The notes: generated by a model from the letters alone, not told the origin. A stretch of 64,000 bases of DNA from Castellaniella sp044508625 (GCA_044508625.1 JBIQHJ010000007.1:49136-113135); one strand, 5' to 3'. Positions 18,985 through 28,132 are shown, counted from the stretch's first letter. Translations and numbers: made by a program.

Positions 18985-19761
18985 CTATGGGCCTATGGAC
19001 GCGCGCGGTGGCGCGGCCGGTTTGAGGGTTTCGAGCGCGTCGGTGAACAGCGCGTGGCAGCCCAGGGCGAACAGCTCGCCGGCGCGGGCGGCATCGTTCA
19101 CGGTCCAGGCGGCCAGGGCGTAGCCCCGGCCCAGGACGTCGGCGATCGCCTCGGGCGCCGCATGGCGGTGATCGACGTGCAGCGCGATGCAGCCCAGGCC
19201 GCTCGCGCGGGCGTGCCAGTCGGGCGGCACCGGGCCCTCGACGAGCAGGGCGCGCGGCAGTTGCGGCGCGGCCTCGCGCGCGGCCTGCAGCGCGGCCTCG
19301 GAAAACGAGGACAGCAGGGGCGGCAGGGCGGCGCCGTGCCACAGGCGCGCGGCGAGCCCGGCGACGAGCGCGCCGGTGCGGGCCTGCGCGCCCGGGCTGG
19401 GCTTGATCTCGATATTGCTGCACAGGCCGTTGGCCAGCGTGTAGCGGGCGGCGGCGTACAGGGTGGCCAGGGGTTCGCCCGCGAAAGCCGGCCCGTGCCA
19501 GGCGCCGCAGTCCAGCTCCGCCATGGCCTTCCAGCCGAGCGCGGCCGCGGCGCCCTGGCCGTCCGAGGTGCGGTCCACGGTGTCGTCGTGCAGCAGGATC
19601 GGCACCTCGTCCGCGCTCAGCTTGACGTCGTATTCCATCATGCGGTAGCCATGGGCGGCGCCCGTCCGGAGGGCCGCGAGCGTGTTCTCGGGCGCGAAGC
19701 GCCCGCCGCCGCGGTGGGCGATCAGGGCGGGGTAGGGCCAGGGCGTGGGCGCGGCGTTCAT
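18985..19761 (-). CDS. ugpQ: glycerophosphodiester phosphodiesterase
   Basis: A 258-residue GDPD TIM-barrel protein with HRGGGRFAPENTLAA (catalytic His and Glu, about 16-30), EYDVKLSADEVPILLHDDTVDRT and the second His in LHDDT. No signal peptide is present, which fits the cytosolic UgpQ branch that converts glycerophosphodiesters to glycerol-3-phosphate. The usual ugpABCE neighbours are not in the window. rlmJ follows 8 bp downstream, so they may be co-transcribed. Confidence 0.92.
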   Translation of the reverse strand: MNAAPTPWPYPALIAHRGGGRFAPENTLAALRTGAAHGYRMMEYDVKLSADEVPILLHDDTVDRTSDGQGAAAALGWKAMAELDCGAWHGPAFAGEPLATLYAAARYTLANGLCSNIEIKPSPGAQARTGALVAGLAARLWHGAALPPLLSSFSEAALQAAREAAPQLPRALLVEGPVPPDWHARASGLGCIALHVDHRHAAPEAIADVLGRGYALAAWTVNDAARAGELFALGCHALFTDALETLKPAAPPRASIGP

Positions 19762-19911
19762 GGCGTCGGAGCGGGCGGCGGGATGCGGTGCAAACGCCTC
19801 ATTCTAGCCCTGGATCGGCGCCGGCAAGGGCGGGGCGCGGGGCGAGCAGTGGTAAACTTCGAAAAATTTGCGGCGCGGGCCAGCGGGGCCGCGCTCTCCG
19901 GCAGGTGACAC

Positions 19912-21870
19912 ATGTTCGAATTCATCCGTACGCATCAACGCCTGATGCAGTTGATCCTCCTGATCCTTGTGGTGCCTTCGTTCGCCCTGATCGGGGTGAG
20001 CGGCTATTCCACCTACGTGTCGGGGGACCATGCGATCGCCGAGGTCGGCAAGGCGTCGGTGACCCAGCAGGAGTTCGACGAGGCGCGCCGCAACCAGCTC
20101 CAGCAGATGCAGGCGAGCAGCCAGGGGCGCTTCGATCCCGCGCTGCTCGACAATCCGCAGGCGCGCCGCGCGCTGCTCGACCAGTTGATCGATCGCCGCG
20201 TGCAGATCCTGGTGGCGACCAAGGACCACTTCAGCGTGTCGGACGGCGCCTTGCGGCGGGCGATCGCCGCCATGCCCCAGTTGCAGGTCGACGGGCAGTT
20301 CTCGGCCGATCGCTACAACGAGGTCCTGGCCTCCGCCGGCCTGTCGCCGCGTGATTTCGAGGCCGGGCAGCGCGCCGAGCTGGCGCTGGACCGGGTGCTC
20401 GGCCCCGTGGGCGACACCGCCGGGCTGCCCAAGCCGGTGCTCGACGGGATCAAGCTCGCCCTGACCGAGGAACGCACGGTCAGCCTGCGCGTCTTCAAGC
20501 CCGCCGACCATGGCGAGGGGATCCAGGTCGGCGACGAGGACGTCAAGGCCTGGTACGAGGCGCACCAGGACGCGCTGCGCCTGCCCGAGCAGGTCACGGC
20601 CAGCTACCTCGTGCTCGACGAGGCCGCGGCGCTGGCCGGCGTGCCGGCGCTCGACGAGGCGCAGCTCAAGGAATACTACGAGCAGAACAAGGCCCGGTAC
20701 GTGGTCCCCGCCAGGGTCAACGTCAGCCACATCCTCATCAAGCTGCCCGCCGGCGCCACCGAGGAGGCCGACCGCCAGGCGCTGGCCAAGGCCAAGGGCC
20801 TGGCCGACCGGGCCCGCGCCGAGCCCGGGCAGTTCGCCGAGCTCGCCCGCAAGGAATCCCAGGATGCCGGCACGGCCCGGTCGGGTGGCGAGCTGGGCTG
20901 GATCCAGCGCGGGGCCTGGCCGCTGAATCTCGAACAGGCGGTGTTCGCCCTGGACAAGGGCGAGGTCTCCGAGCCGGTCAAGGGGCAGGACGGCTACCAC
21001 GTCTTCATCGCCAACGACAAGCAGGCCGAAAAGGGCGAGACCTTCGCCGAGGCGCGCTCCAAGGTCGAGGACGAGGTCCGGCACCAGCTCGCCGCCGAGC
21101 GCTTCGCCGACATGGCCACCAAGCTCACCAGCCTCGTGTACGACAATCCCACCAGCCTCGAGCCCGCCGCCAAGGCCCTCGGGCTCGAGCTGCGGCACGC
21201 CTCGGGGATCGCCCGCGACCGGCTGCTCGAGGCCGACGAGGCGGGCGCCCAGGCCGCATCGGCTTCGGCGGACGCCGCCGCCCTGGGCGACGCCCGCGTG
21301 CGCCAGGCGCTGTTCAGCAGCCAGGTCCTGACCGACAAGCAGAACTCCGGCGTGATCGAGATCTCGCCCGACACCATGCTCGCCGTGCGGGTCGATGCCG
21401 TCGAGCCGGCCCACGTGCCGGCCCTGGACCAGGTGCGCGACCGGATTCGCGAGCAGCTCGTGGCCGAACGCACGCAGCAGGCCACGGTCGCCGCGGGCGA
21501 GGCGGCGCTCAAGGCCCTGCAGGGCGCCGGGCAGCCTTCGGACGAGGGTTTCGGCGAGCCCGTCGCCATCAGCCGGCTCAATCCGATGGGCCTGAACAAG
21601 ATCGTGCTGGATGCTGCCTTCGAGGCGCCGGCGGCCAAGCTTCCCAGCTACGCCGGCACGGCCCTGCCGCAAGGCTACGTGATCATCCGCGTCGATGGGA
21701 TCAAGGCGGGCACCACGGACAATCCGGCCCTGGACGGGCTGGGCGCCCAATTGGCGCAGGTCTGGGCCGGCACCGAGGAACGCGCGGTCATGGCCAATCT
21801 GCGCGAGCAGCTCCAGGTCAAGATCACCGCCGACGGCGAAAAGCTGATCGAAGGCGGCGAGCCGCGCTGA
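19912..21870 (+). CDS. ppiD: periplasmic folding chaperone PpiD (SurA_N/parvulin)
   Basis: A 652-residue membrane-anchored protein. A single N-terminal transmembrane segment (LMQLILLILVVPSFALIGV, about 11-29) is followed by a SurA-like N-terminal region, one parvulin domain (about 262-370: VNVSHILIKL, ARSGGELGWIQRG) and a second, degenerate C-terminal region. PpiD associates with SecYEG and handles newly exported proteins. The size and the MFEFIRTHQRLMQ start match betaproteobacterial homologues. It is convergent with spoT across a repeat block. Confidence 0.93.
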   Translation: MFEFIRTHQRLMQLILLILVVPSFALIGVSGYSTYVSGDHAIAEVGKASVTQQEFDEARRNQLQQMQASSQGRFDPALLDNPQARRALLDQLIDRRVQILVATKDHFSVSDGALRRAIAAMPQLQVDGQFSADRYNEVLASAGLSPRDFEAGQRAELALDRVLGPVGDTAGLPKPVLDGIKLALTEERTVSLRVFKPADHGEGIQVGDEDVKAWYEAHQDALRLPEQVTASYLVLDEAAALAGVPALDEAQLKEYYEQNKARYVVPARVNVSHILIKLPAGATEEADRQALAKAKGLADRARAEPGQFAELARKESQDAGTARSGGELGWIQRGAWPLNLEQAVFALDKGEVSEPVKGQDGYHVFIANDKQAEKGETFAEARSKVEDEVRHQLAAERFADMATKLTSLVYDNPTSLEPAAKALGLELRHASGIARDRLLEADEAGAQAASASADAAALGDARVRQALFSSQVLTDKQNSGVIEISPDTMLAVRVDAVEPAHVPALDQVRDRIREQLVAERTQQATVAAGEAALKALQGAGQPSDEGFGEPVAISRLNPMGLNKIVLDAAFEAPAAKLPSYAGTALPQGYVIIRVDGIKAGTTDNPALDGLGAQLAQVWAGTEERAVMANLREQLQVKITADGEKLIEGGEPR

Positions 21871-21930
21871 TCGCCCGCGGGCGCGAGCGACCGGGCCCGG
21901 CGCGGCGTGTCCCGCGGGGGCCATGCCCCG

Positions 21931-21997
21931 CCCCGCGAACCAGCAGTCCCTGCCGCGCTCCGCGAATCCAGCAGTCCCCGCCGCGCCCCGCGAATCC
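21931..21997. repeat. 28-29-bp direct repeat between ppiD and spoT
   Basis: CCCGCGAACCAGCAGTCCC followed by TGCCGCGCT (21931-21959) is repeated with few changes at 21960-21987, and a third partial copy CCGCGAATCC follows (21988-21997). The 12-bp palindrome CGCCCGCGGGCG (21872-21883) directly after the ppiD stop could serve as a weak terminator. Confidence 0.65.
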
Positions 21998-22048
21998 GGG
22001 CGGCAGGCGTGGCAGAGGGGAGTGGAGGGCGGCTCGGGGGAGGGCGGT

Positions 22049-24316
22049 TCAGCCCTTGGCGCGCACGATCTTCTGGACTTGCGGTACGTGGCGGATCGAG
22101 CGGATCACCTGGGCCAGGTGCTTGCGGCTGTCGACCTGGACGGTGAGGTGGATCAGCGCCGTCGAGGCTGCCTCGTCGGGCATCGAGAGCTGGACGATGT
22201 TGGAATCGGCCTCGGTGATCTCGGCGGCGAGGCGGCCGAGCACGCCGCGCTCGTTGATGACGGTGATGTCCAGGCGCGTGGTCAGGTGCCGCGCGGTGTT
22301 GGCGTCCCAGACCACCGGAATCCAGCGCTCGGGCTCGCGCGTCTTTTGGCGCAGGGCCACCGGGCAGTCGGCCATGTGCACCACCAGGCCGTGCCCGAGG
22401 CGGATCCCGCCCATGATGGCGTCGCCCGGCAAGGGGCCGCAGCAGGGCGCGAGCTGCACCGCCTGGCCCTCGTTGCCATGGATGACGATGGGCGCGCTGG
22501 TGACCGAGGTGAACTCGTCGACCGCCGCGGCGGTGGTGGCCAGCAGGGGATTCTCGGGGGCGAAGCGGCGCGCGACGACGGCGGCCAGGCGCTTGCCCAG
22601 GCCGATGTCGGCGAGGATCTCGTCGCGCGAGGCGGCGCCGGAACTCTTGGCCAGGCGCTCCCATTGGGCGTCGTCGTCGCGCGGATAGGTCAGGCCGAGC
22701 TGGTCGAAGGCCTGCGCCAGCAGGCGCCGGCCGAAGGCCACCGATTCCTCGTAGCGCTGGGTGCGCAGGTAATGCCGGATTTCCGAGCGTGCGCGGCCAG
22801 TGCGCACGTAGTTGAGCCAGTGCGCGCTGGGCCGCGAGGCGGCCGAGGTGATGATCTCGACCGAATCGCCGCTGCGCAACTCTGAGCGCAGCGGCGAGAA
22901 CTCGCCGTTGATCTTGCAGGCGACCGCGTGGTTGCCCACGTCGGTGTGGATGGCGTAGGCGAAATCGACCGGCGTCGCGCCCCGCGGCAGGGACAGGATC
23001 TTGCCCTGGGGCGTGAAGACGTAGACCGCGTCGGGAAACAGGTCCACCTTGACGTGCTCGAGGAACTCGCCCGAGTCCCCGGTCTGGCTCTGGATGTCGA
23101 GCAGCGACTGCAGCCACTGGTGGGTGCGTTTCTGCAGGTCGTTGAGCGAGGTGCCGTCCTCTTTGTAGAGCCAGTGCGAGGCGACGCCCTCCTCGGCGAC
23201 GTGGTCCATGTCGCGCGTGCGGAACTGGAACTCGACGGGCGTGCCGTAGGGGCCGATCAGGGTGGTGTGCAGGGACTGGTAGCCGTTGATCTTGGGGATG
23301 GCGATGTAGTCCTTGAACTTGCCCGGCACCGGCCGGTAGAGCTGGTGCAGGGTCCCCAGCGCCAGGTAGCATTCCGGCAGGGTATGGACCACGACCCGGA
23401 AGCCGTAGATGTCGAGCACGTCGGAGAACGACTTTTTCTGCTCGACCATTTTCTTGTAGATCCCGTAGAGGGTCTTTTCGCGGCCGGAGACCTCGGCGTC
23501 CAGGCCGGCGGCGGGCAGGGCGACGCGCACGGCCTCGGCGATGCGCGAGATCACCTCGCGGCGGTTGCCGCGCGCGGCCAGCATCGCCTTGTGCAGGACC
23601 GCATAGCGATTGGGATGCATGGCCTTGAAGCAGCGGTCCTGCAGCTCGCGGAACAGCGCGTTGAGCCCCAGCCGGTGGGCGATGGGGGTGTAGATGTCCA
23701 TGGTCTCGCGCGCGACGCGCCGGCGCTTTTCCGGCGAGACCGCGTCCAGCGTGCGCATGTTGTGGAGGCGGTCGGCGAGCTTGATGAGGATGACGCGCAC
23801 GTCGCGCGACATGGCCAGCAGCATCTTGCGGAACGATTCGGCCTGCTGCTCGGCCTTGGTGGCGAACTCGAGCCGCTCGAGCTTGGAGAGGCCGTCGACG
23901 ATTTCCGCGACCTCGGTGCCGAACTTCTCGGCGAGCTCTTGCTTGGCGACCCCCTGGTCCTCGATCACGTCGTGCAGCAGGGCGGCCATCAGCGAGTCGG
24001 CGTCGAGCTTCCAGCCGGCGCAGATCTCGGTGACCGCGATCGGATGCGAGATGTAGGGCTCGCCGCTGGCGCGGAACTGGCCCAGGTGCGCGTTGTCGGC
24101 GAAGCGGTACGCCTCGCGCACGCGCTCGATGTCGCGCGCGCCGAGGTAGGTGCTGATGATCTGCGTCAGCCCCGCGAGCGAGGCGATGGGGCTGGGGGGC
24201 GTCTCGGGCACGGGGGCCGGCGCGGCCGCGCGCGGCTTGCGGCGCCTCAGCCGGGGGCCTTTCTTCAGGACCGCCAGCAGGCCGGAGGATGCACCGCGTA
24301 GACCCGGAAACGCCAT
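22049..24316 (-). CDS. spoT: bifunctional (p)ppGpp synthetase/hydrolase
   Basis: A 755-residue RelA/SpoT homologue. Its domains in order are an HD hydrolase with LLHDVIED (about 116-123), the synthetase (IYGFRVVV, KDYIAIPKINGYQSLHTT and EFQFRTRDMD, about 275-400), TGS (FTPQGKILSLPRGATPVDFAYAIH) and a C-terminal ACT domain. The HD residues are intact, so hydrolysis is expected as well as synthesis. The position after gmk and rpoZ is the classical spoT location. The first about 45 residues are Arg/Pro-rich and may be an over-long start. Confidence 0.95.
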   Translation of the reverse strand: MAFPGLRGASSGLLAVLKKGPRLRRRKPRAAAPAPVPETPPSPIASLAGLTQIISTYLGARDIERVREAYRFADNAHLGQFRASGEPYISHPIAVTEICAGWKLDADSLMAALLHDVIEDQGVAKQELAEKFGTEVAEIVDGLSKLERLEFATKAEQQAESFRKMLLAMSRDVRVILIKLADRLHNMRTLDAVSPEKRRRVARETMDIYTPIAHRLGLNALFRELQDRCFKAMHPNRYAVLHKAMLAARGNRREVISRIAEAVRVALPAAGLDAEVSGREKTLYGIYKKMVEQKKSFSDVLDIYGFRVVVHTLPECYLALGTLHQLYRPVPGKFKDYIAIPKINGYQSLHTTLIGPYGTPVEFQFRTRDMDHVAEEGVASHWLYKEDGTSLNDLQKRTHQWLQSLLDIQSQTGDSGEFLEHVKVDLFPDAVYVFTPQGKILSLPRGATPVDFAYAIHTDVGNHAVACKINGEFSPLRSELRSGDSVEIITSAASRPSAHWLNYVRTGRARSEIRHYLRTQRYEESVAFGRRLLAQAFDQLGLTYPRDDDAQWERLAKSSGAASRDEILADIGLGKRLAAVVARRFAPENPLLATTAAAVDEFTSVTSAPIVIHGNEGQAVQLAPCCGPLPGDAIMGGIRLGHGLVVHMADCPVALRQKTREPERWIPVVWDANTARHLTTRLDITVINERGVLGRLAAEITEADSNIVQLSMPDEAASTALIHLTVQVDSRKHLAQVIRSIRHVPQVQKIVRAKG

Positions 24317-24329
24317 GGACGAGCCTCGG

Positions 24330-24533
24330 TCAGGTTGGGACCTTGCGCAGCATTTCCGTGCCGACCAGCCCCTGGGCGATTTCGCGCAGGGCGGTGACGG
24401 TGGGCTTGTTGTGGGTCTCGATGCGGGCCTCGTGGCCCTGGGCCAGCTCGCGCGCGCGATAGGTCGCGACCAGCGTCAGGTCGAAGCGGTTGGGGACTTT
24501 CTCGAGGCAGTCTTCTACGGTGATGCGGGCCAT
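24330..24533 (-). CDS. rpoZ: RNA polymerase omega subunit
   Basis: A 67-residue protein beginning MARITVEDCLEKVPNRFDLTLVATYRAREL, which is characteristic of omega, with KPTVTALREIAQG later. Omega helps fold beta' and forms one ppGpp site with it, which fits its place between gmk and spoT. It lies 11 bp after gmk and 13 bp before spoT. Confidence 0.97.
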   Translation of the reverse strand: MARITVEDCLEKVPNRFDLTLVATYRARELAQGHEARIETHNKPTVTALREIAQGLVGTEMLRKVPT

Positions 24534-24544
24534 AAGTGTCTTGC

Positions 24545-25195
24545 TCAGGTGGATGTTGAGGACGAGGTGGTCTTGCTGATGCCGAGCTGGGTGAAGAGCT
24601 CGGCGTGGCGGGCAGCCTGCGTGCCGTAGCGCAGCCGGGTCGCGGCCACGATATGGCCAAGCTGCTCGAGCGCAAGGCTAAATTCTTGATTAATAATAAC
24701 ATATTCGCAATCCGAGGCGTGCGCCATTTCGCCCCCCGCGGCCAGCAGCCGGCGGGCGATGACCTGCGGCGCGTCCTGGCCGCGGTTCTTGAGGCGGGCC
24801 TCCAGGGCCTCGATGGACGGCGGCAGGATGAAGACGCCGACCGCCTGCGGATAGTGGCGGCGGACCTGGCGCGCGCCCTGCCAGTCGATCTCGAGGATGA
24901 TGTCCCTGCCCGCGGCCAGCGCGCGCTCGACCGGCTCGCGCGGCGTCCCGTAGAAATTGCCGTGGACCTCGGCCCATTCCAGCAGGCCGCCCTGGTCGCG
25001 CAGCGACTGGAACGCCTCGTGCTCGACGAACAGGTAGTGCTGCTTGTCCCTTTCGCCCGGCCGCGGCGTGCGGGTGGTGCAGGAGATCGACAGCACGAGC
25101 GAGGGATCCTTGGACAGCAGGGCGTTGACCAGGCTGGACTTGCCGGCGCCGCTGGGCGCGACGACCATGAATATGTTGCCGGAATACTGCGTCAT
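24545..25195 (-). CDS. gmk: guanylate kinase
   Basis: A 216-residue P-loop kinase with APSGAGKSSL (about 13-22), SISCTTRTPRPGE and YLFVEHEAF, the GMP-binding residues, and DIILEIDWQGARQVR. It phosphorylates GMP to GDP, feeding GTP and (p)ppGpp pools. ATG 25195 overlaps the stop of the upstream small gene by 4 bases. The tail ends in a Ser/Thr-rich TTSSSTST. Confidence 0.95.
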   Translation of the reverse strand: MTQYSGNIFMVVAPSGAGKSSLVNALLSKDPSLVLSISCTTRTPRPGERDKQHYLFVEHEAFQSLRDQGGLLEWAEVHGNFYGTPREPVERALAAGRDIILEIDWQGARQVRRHYPQAVGVFILPPSIEALEARLKNRGQDAPQVIARRLLAAGGEMAHASDCEYVIINQEFSLALEQLGHIVAATRLRYGTQAARHAELFTQLGISKTTSSSTST

Positions 25196-25539
25196 GGCGA
25201 GAGGTCGGAGGGATGGGGGAAGGGTGGCGGCGCCACGCCCAGTTCCGCGAGCGCCTCCCGGTAGGCCTCGTGGCCCGTGCACAGGAGCACGATGGCGTCG
25301 CCCGGGTTCAGGTTGAACAGCACGTCCTGGATCCGCTCGGAGGCGTCGTCCCCGTCGTCGATCGCGGCGACGTGCACGTCGCCGCCGGCCTCGAAGCGCT
25401 CGCGCGGCACCAGCTCGGCCACGTGCTCGACGTCGGCGTCCCGCAAGGCGACGTAGACGCGGAATTCCAGGTCTTCGAGGGTGATGTCGAGTACGTAGCC
25501 CTGGTCGATTTGCTCGACCAGGCGGCTGTCCAGGGGCAT
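25192..25539 (-). CDS. small acidic protein of unknown function, coupled to gmk
   Basis: A 115-residue, strongly acidic protein (many Asp/Glu; RDADVEHVAELVPRERFEAG and AAIDDGDDASERIQD). There is no membrane segment, signal peptide or motif I recognise. It is the first gene of the gmk-rpoZ-spoT operon. Its TGA overlaps the gmk ATG (ATGA), and a perfect TATAAT lies about 58 bp upstream. Codon use looks like its neighbours, which supports a real gene. In relatives a YicC-type gene often lies upstream of gmk; this is not one. No function is proposed. Confidence 0.7.
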   Translation of the reverse strand: MPLDSRLVEQIDQGYVLDITLEDLEFRVYVALRDADVEHVAELVPRERFEAGGDVHVAAIDDGDDASERIQDVLFNLNPGDAIVLLCTGHEAYREALAELGVAPPPFPHPSDLSP

Positions 25540-25596
25540 GGGCTTGTCTTTTGCGGAGGCGGTGCGTGGATCTCTTGCGGACGGGAAAGCGTGGAA

Positions 25597-25602
25597 ATTA
25601 TA
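25597..25602 (-). promoter_or_regulatory. candidate -10 box of the gmk-rpoZ-spoT operon
   Basis: Minus-strand TATAAT in an AT-rich patch (TTTATAATTTCC) within GC-rich sequence, giving a leader of about 50 nt to the ATG at 25539. The -35 region 17 bp upstream (CGGCAC) does not match the consensus, so an activator or different spacing is possible. Confidence 0.45.
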
Positions 25603-25656
25603 AACGGCGGGCCGCGCCCGTGCCGGGGCCGCGCGGGCCTCGGCGCCGGGGCGCGT

Positions 25657-26442
25657 TCAGGCGGCGGCGAATTCCGCGATCACCGGCGCGTGGTCCGAGG
25701 GCTTTTCCCAGCCCCGCGGCGTCTTGTCGACGACGCAGGAGCGGCACCGAGGCGCCAGCGGCCCCGAGGCCAGGATGTGGTCGATGCGCAGCCCCGCGTT
25801 GCGCCGGAAGGCGAAGCGGCGGTAGTCCCACCAGGTGAAGGTCTTTGGCGCCTGCTCGAATTGCCGGAAGGTGTCGGACAGGCCCAGCTCGAGCAGCGCG
25901 CCGAAGGCCGCGCGCTCGGGGCCCGACACCAGCACCTCGCCCTCCCAGGCCGCCGGGTCGTGGACGTCCTCGTCGGCGGGCGCCACATTGTAGTCCCCCA
26001 GGATCGCCAGCTGCGGATGGCGGCGCAGCTCGTCCCCGAGCCAGTCGCGCAGCCGCGCGAACCATTCGAGCTTGTAGGCGTATTTTTCGCTGCCCACCGA
26101 CTGGCCGTTGGGGCAGTAGGCGCTGATGACGCGCACCGGCTCGCCGCCGGGGCCGGGCAGGGTGGCGGCGATGATGCGGCTCTGCGGGTCGCCGTGGCCC
26201 GGCATGTTGCGCTGGACGTCCTCGCCCGCGGCGCGGCTGACGATGGCCACGCCGTTGTAGGTCTTTTGCCCGGCCCAGCACGCCTGGTAGCCGCGCTCGG
26301 CGAAGGCCTGGACGGGGAATTTGTCGTCGGGCAGCTTCAGTTCCTGCAGGCACAGCGCGTCGACCGGGTTGGCGTCCAGCCAGTCCAGGACGTGGGACAG
26401 GCGCACGTTCAGGGAATTGACGTTCCAGGTGGCGAGTTTCAT
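25657..26442 (-). CDS. xthA: exodeoxyribonuclease III
   Basis: A 261-residue AP endonuclease/3' exonuclease. It starts MKLATWNVNSLNVRL and carries catalytic Glu in LQELKLP, CPNGQS, LGDYNVAP (Asp/Asn) and the C-terminal RIDHILAS and SDHAPV (His). It acts in base excision repair. ATG 26442 is chosen by homology; the longer open frame upstream crosses ku. It is transcribed divergently from ku-ligD, making this a DNA-repair locus. Confidence 0.95.
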   Translation of the reverse strand: MKLATWNVNSLNVRLSHVLDWLDANPVDALCLQELKLPDDKFPVQAFAERGYQACWAGQKTYNGVAIVSRAAGEDVQRNMPGHGDPQSRIIAATLPGPGGEPVRVISAYCPNGQSVGSEKYAYKLEWFARLRDWLGDELRRHPQLAILGDYNVAPADEDVHDPAAWEGEVLVSGPERAAFGALLELGLSDTFRQFEQAPKTFTWWDYRRFAFRRNAGLRIDHILASGPLAPRCRSCVVDKTPRGWEKPSDHAPVIAEFAAA

Positions 26443-26725
26443 GGCATGTGGATTTTCTTTTGAATTCAGTATCTTGTGAATAACGGACGACCTGTTTTTT
26501 CCGCCTTGGTCATCCACCTGGGGACCTGCCTTGTTGTCGCTGCTTCCGGCCGCCCATTCCGCTTGGGGAGCCATTCGGGCACGCCGTGGACGTGGCGCGC
26601 CTGCCGTGCAAGGGCCCCATGTTATCAGCGTGCGGCCCCCCTTGCGCGCGATCGCGGCCGGGCACGCCTTTTGCTCGCCCCGCGGGCCGGGCCCGCCGAT
26701 CCACTCGAGACAGGAGGAAACGACC

Positions 26726-28115
26726 ATGGCCTCCCCCAGCAAGCGCGTCCTGTGGAAGGGCGCCATATCGTTCGGGCTGGTCCACATACCGATAGCCCTG
26801 CACTCCGCGACCGAGGAGCAGTCGATCGACTTCGATTGGCTGGACAGGCGCAGCATGGATCCGGTGGGCTACAAGCGCGTCAACAAGGCCACCGGCAAGG
26901 AGGTCGCCGGCGAGGACATCGTCAAGGGCATCGAATACGAGGACGGGCGATACGTGGTGCTGTCGCGCGAGGAGATCGACGCCGCCTATCCCGAGACCAC
27001 GCAGACCGTCGAGATCGAGGCTTTCGTGCCCTTGAAGGACATTCCCTTCGTCTACCTGGACCGGCCGTATTACACCTCGCCCATCGGCAAGAGCGCGAAG
27101 GTCTATGCCTTGCTGCGCGAGGTCCTGCGCAAGTCGGGCAAGGTGGGCATCGCCAAAGTGGTGATCCAGACCAGGCAGCATCTGGCCCTGCTGTTGCCCT
27201 GCGGCCCCGCCCTCATCCTGAACCTGTTGCGCTGGGGCGATGAGATCCGCCCCTGGGAGGACCTGAACCTGCCCGCCGAGGGCACCCAGTCCACCGGCCT
27301 GACGGAAAAGGAGATGGCCATGGGCGAGCAACTGGTCGAGGACATGACGGATCGATGGAGCCCGGAAGCCTTCACCGATTCGTTCAAGGCGCAGATCCTC
27401 CAGTTGGTGAAAGAGAAGGTGGAGGCCGGCAAGACCGAAGCCGTCAGCGAGCCCGAAACCCAGGAAACCGGCGGCGCCAAGATCCTGGACTTGACGGAAA
27501 TGCTGCGCCGCAGCCTGAACAGGGGCGGCAAGGCGGCAGGATTGGGCCGTTCGGAACTGGATGGCCGAGAGGACGGCCGCGGGCCGGCAAGCAAAAACGC
27601 CGGCAAGTCGGCGAGCATCGCGAAAGACGAAGTCGCTCCGGCCGGGAAATCCGCCCGGGCGGGGAAATCGGGTCCGGCAGGGAAATCCGGTCCGNNNNNN
27701 NNNNNNNNNNNNNNNNNNNNNNNNNNNNNNNNNNNNNNNNNNNNNNNNNNNNNNNNNNNNNNNNNNNNNNNNNNNNNNNNNNNNNNNNNNNNNNGTGGAG
27801 AAATCCGGTCCGGTGGAGAAATCCGGTCCGGTGGAGAAATCCGGTCCGGTGGAGAAATCCGGTCCGGCAGGGAAATCCGGTCCGGCAGGGAAATCCGGCT
27901 CGGCAGGGAAATCCGGCTCGGCGAAGAAATCTGGTCCGGCCAAGAGATCCGCCGCCCGGAAGGCGCCGGCCGGGGAGGCCGGCACCCGTAAAGCCCCGGC
28001 TGGAAAGGGCGCCGCGGCCGCCGGGCGCTCCGGCGCCTCGGAAAAAGCGCCCGCCAGGCAAAAAGCACCCGCCAGCCAAAAAGCGCCCGCCAAGCCCGGC
28101 CGCAAGGCCGCTTAG
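26726..28115 (+). CDS. ku: DNA end-binding protein Ku with hexapeptide-repeat tail (contains assembly gap)
   Basis: Residues 1 to about 260 are the bacterial Ku core (MASPSKRVLWKGAISFGLVHIPIAL; YYTSPIGKSAKVYALLREVL; ALLLPCGPALILNLLRW), which forms the DNA-end ring and recruits LigD. AGGAGG precedes ATG 26726. After the core comes a basic tail of 6-residue repeats, A-G-K-S-G-P and V-E-K-S-G-P, from 27641 to 27956, then an Ala/Lys/Pro-rich end. The 100-N gap splits the repeat. There are exactly 323 codons before it and 107 after it, so the gap must be a multiple of three and 100 is only a placeholder. True length is unknown. Basic Ku tails are known to aid DNA binding and LigD stimulation. Confidence 0.92.
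27641..27956 (+). repeat. 18-bp tandem repeat in the Ku tail
   Basis: Eighteen-bp units run in phase with the codons: three before the gap (27641-27694) and nine after it (27795-27956), the last being divergent. The core is AAATCCGGTCCG. Four successive units at 27795-27866 are identical. Each unit encodes a Lys-Ser-Gly centred hexapeptide. Repeat identity explains why the assembly broke here. Confidence 0.95.
27695..27794. other. assembly gap of 100 N
   Basis: One hundred Ns interrupt the ku tail repeat. The length is a conventional placeholder; the reading frames on either side agree only if the missing length is a multiple of 3 (probably of 18). Confidence 0.99.
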
Positions 28116-28132
28116 GGTTGCCGGTGCCGCCC

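Noticed and set aside
18977..19423. N-terminal extension of RlmJ to a 441-residue protein
   Set aside because: The extension is antisense-like Arg/Ala/Pro sequence lying over ugpQ; the GTG at 18976 gives the conserved N-terminus.
27561..28115. A separate Lys/Ser/Pro-rich gene after Ku
   Set aside because: It is the true Ku tail in the frame after the gap; the apparent shift of frame comes from the arbitrary 100-N length.
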